A stretch of 64,000 nucleotides of DNA. Origin: Candidatus Hydrothermarchaeum profundi (lineage in GTDB: Archaea > Hydrothermarchaeota > Hydrothermarchaeia > Hydrothermarchaeales > Hydrothermarchaeaceae). The position numbers and the translations under genes are program-made. Below the pieces are notes generated by a model. The model had not been told where the DNA came from, did not search any database, and worked only from the letters and a program-made list of their open reading frames with translations. Of this stretch, positions 62,410-64,000 are shown piece by piece. Positions within the stretch are counted from its first letter, which is position 1. Each line of letters opens with the position of its first letter. Where the stretch lies: positions 299,906 to 363,905 of the forward strand of contig MTMF02000009.1 of NCBI GenBank assembly GCA_002011125.2, given 5' to 3'.

Positions 62410-62720
62410 TATTTGGCCTCTCTCAGCGCCTCTCTTATCATCTCTTTAGTGGGCCACCCCGCTACACCCTCCTCGGAGATGTATACTCTGCACCGGAGGC
62501 CGTAGTCTCCTCTCCCCCTAGCTCCTTTCTCGATGTCCAATCCATTTATTCTTATAGTGGGTGAGCCTATAAACTTTAACTTCTTGGCCATCTCCTCATT
62601 CTCAACTACGATTTCCTCAATTTTTTCATCTATCCCTTCCTCCTCCATTACTTCCTTGAGCAACTTCATTGCTTCATGGTGTGTTGGACAGTCATTAGTC
62701 CGTAATAGCTCAATCTTCAA
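62409..62720 (-). CDS. Thioredoxin-fold protein of DUF2703-like type
   Basis: The 103-residue protein starts KIELLRTNDCPTHHEAMKLL (single Cys where redoxins have CxxC), followed by KFIGSPTIRINGLDIE with a cis-proline and a C-terminal YGLRCRVYISEEG. The start is TTG 62720, with GAGGTGA at 62727-62733. It heads the operon. The family is known but not well characterised; a metal- or thiol-handling role is a guess. Confidence 0.75.
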   Translation of the reverse strand: MKIELLRTNDCPTHHEAMKLLKEVMEEEGIDEKIEEIVVENEEMAKKLKFIGSPTIRINGLDIEKGARGRGDYGLRCRVYISEEGVAGWPTKEMIREALREAK

Positions 62721-62736
62721 ATTCCTTCACCTCTAG

Positions 62737-62747
62737 ATATAATATAA
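62737..62747 (-). promoter_or_regulatory. TATA box of the redoxin-lipA-E1-E2 operon
   Basis: On the minus strand TTATATTATAT lies 17-27 nt before the TTG start of the first operon gene. Confidence 0.5.
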
Positions 62748-62775
62748 CTTTTAACATGGAAGGCTTTTTCAAAAT

Positions 62776-64000
62776 CTACTTCTTTTTAAAACGGGATATA
62801 ATCGCTAAAAGAGCCAAAAATGATATTCCAACAAGCAATATTACATAATAAGGCGAAATACCAAAAATTAGCGGAAGTAATCTTGCATTAATAGCAGGGT
62901 TTTCACCTGGGGATATAGTGATATCCTTAGACCAATCAAGATATCCTCCACGTACTAATGACAACTTATATGTGCCCACAGGCAACTCAACTTCTTTATT
63001 CGTTTTACCATATAATTGACCATTAATCATGATATCGCAACCAGGAGGGTCAGAAGAAATGAATACCTTCCCCAATAGCTCATTATCCACGAGCACCTCA
63101 ACCAACTTTATAGTTTTTTCTACACCATTATCTGCTACAAGCCTCAAGAAATATCTTCCATTCGGAACCTGCGTTGTATCCCAAAGATAACTGCCATCAT
63201 TTGCCTCGTCTTCCGCTATCATAGCCCAATTTTTAGAGTCTAAGCTATACTCTATGTCAACAGATATCTCTCTACTTTCTGGATCAGAGGCTTTCCATGA
63301 TATTTCTTCAATTCCCTCAAGCCTTTGCCCATCCGCAGGAAACAGTATCTCCAATAATGGAGGTAAGGTTGGAGCAAGGGTTGAAGTACGTACAGTAAAT
63401 ACACTAGAAATGTCCTCAGACTTTAAACCTGCTGGGTCTTCTGCAACAATCTTCAAAGTATAATTCCCATCGGGAAATCCTTGCAGAGACCATAAAAATT
63501 CCCCAGTGTTTTCACCTTTATCCAATAAGCTAACCCACGTTTTACCCCCGTCAGGAGAAGCCTTCAAATCTATTTTCAAGTTTTCACTCTCAGGATCTAT
63601 AGCCCTCCATGTAATTAAGTAATCTCCAGAAAACTCCTCTCCCCCTTTAGGCGACAGCAGTTCAACTTGAGGAGGCCTATTCTCTTGTGTAGATACATGG
63701 AGAGTCCAGTCCTTCGACACAGTTATTTTCCCATCACTAACTACAACTTCAATTATATGCGTCCCACTAGTAGAGATATATCTCCAACTCGAATCAGACA
63801 CCACATCCTTACCATCCACCTTCCAAATATAATGGAGTTCCCCGCCATCTGACTGGACCGCTGAAACATTAAAGATAACCTGCATACCCTCTTTCAATTC
63901 AAGCTCCCCTTTCTCAGGAGTATATGATACTAGAGTCACGTTCCTATCAACATCACCCAACAAGAAATCACCAACAGGAGCAAAATACTCCAAAGAATCC
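62776..64000 (-). CDS. Surface protein with Ig-like/fibronectin-like repeats, PEGA domain and C-terminal membrane anchor (5' end outside the window)
   Basis: The frame is open to the window edge, so the start is missing. The visible 405-residue part has an Ig/PKD-like segment, then two similar repeats (PPQVELLSPKGGEEF...WRAIDPES and LLEILFPADGQRL...WKASDPES). A PEGA domain follows (SSDPPGCDIMINGQLYGKT, LPVGTYKLSLVRGGY), then a single membrane helix (YYVILLVGISFLALLAIISR) and a basic tail. It is an exported, membrane-anchored surface protein. Many Asn-x-Ser/Thr sites could be glycosylated. Confidence 0.85.
   Translation of the reverse strand, partial: DSLEYFAPVGDFLLGDVDRNVTLVSYTPEKGELELKEGMQVIFNVSAVQSDGGELHYIWKVDGKDVVSDSSWRYISTSGTHIIEVVVSDGKITVSKDWTLHVSTQENRPPQVELLSPKGGEEFSGDYLITWRAIDPESENLKIDLKASPDGGKTWVSLLDKGENTGEFLWSLQGFPDGNYTLKIVAEDPAGLKSEDISSVFTVRTSTLAPTLPPLLEILFPADGQRLEGIEEISWKASDPESREISVDIEYSLDSKNWAMIAEDEANDGSYLWDTTQVPNGRYFLRLVADNGVEKTIKLVEVLVDNELLGKVFISSDPPGCDIMINGQLYGKTNKEVELPVGTYKLSLVRGGYLDWSKDITISPGENPAINARLLPLIFGISPYYVILLVGISFLALLAIISRFKKK

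Noticed and set aside
1-64000. tRNA, rRNA, CRISPR arrays, transposase genes, replication origin
   Set aside because: I looked for cloverleaf-like elements, conserved rRNA segments, repeat-spacer patterns and transposase motifs in the gaps and found none that I could support. A tRNA scan and covariance-model search would be decisive.

Overview
The window is archaeal. It carries archaeal-type CO dehydrogenase subunits (CdhA, CdhB), a soluble heterodisulfide reductase (HdrA plus a fused HdrC-HdrB), F420-reducing FrhB-like proteins, an archaeal Nog1-like GTPase, RNA 3'-phosphate cyclase, a DUF504 protein and AglH/Agl3-type glycan genes. Many genes have an A/T-rich TATA-like box about 22-35 nt before the start codon with no leader, the usual archaeal leaderless layout. 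The metabolism looks anaerobic and C1/acetyl-CoA based. The lineage cannot be fixed from this window; no rRNA, tRNA or CRISPR array was seen.

Layout. (1) 1-9.1 kb: a divergent energy block. HdrCB, an FrhB-like protein and HdrA run leftward; a second FrhB-like protein, CdhA and CdhB run rightward. CdhC, CdhD and CdhE are not in the window. (2) 9.2-18.8 kb: mostly housekeeping genes (rtcA, Nog1-like GTPase, hisE, two CBS-domain regulators, DUF504), a CadC-like sensor with a small membrane protein and a Cd/Zn/Pb-type P1B ATPase, an acylphosphatase-like protein with a perfect heptad-repeat stalk, and a QueF enzyme fused to a McrA-like N-terminal domain. (3) 18.8-23.4 kb: MntA/HepT nucleotidyltransferase/HEPN pairs (one decayed), a DUF4143-type ATPase and a VapC remnant. 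(4) 23.5-43.6 kb: a polysaccharide or protein-glycosylation cassette, visibly A/T-rich from about 28 kb, with a Wzz-like protein, three sugar-nucleotide SDR enzymes, a flippase, a phosphodiesterase, three methyltransferases, a FemAB-like transferase, two deacetylases, four glycosyltransferases and a polymerase. (5) 43.8-57.7 kb: a second surface-glycan block (AglH-like enzyme, polymerase/ligase, flippase, three glycosyltransferases) interleaved with two more DUF4143 ATPases, VapBC and two further MntA/HepT pairs, plus decayed fragments of glycan genes. (6) 57.8-62.7 kb: a leftward operon of thioredoxin-like proteins, lipoyl synthase and 2-oxoacid dehydrogenase E1alpha, E1beta and E2. (7) 62.8-64 kb: a partial surface protein with a PEGA domain and a C-terminal membrane anchor.

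How the parts work together. The first block probably couples CO/CO2 chemistry at CdhAB to ferredoxin, F420 or thiol/disulfide electron carriers through a flavin-based HdrA hub. The middle 35 kb is a variable surface-glycan island with toxin-antitoxin genes and gene fragments. Five reading frames are each broken by one base in an A or T run of 7-11. This is either a homopolymer error in the source assembly or slippage-driven variation, and it must be settled before those genes are called pseudogenes. The right end is a lipoate-dependent oxoacid dehydrogenase operon with its own lipoyl synthase; an E3 subunit was not seen.
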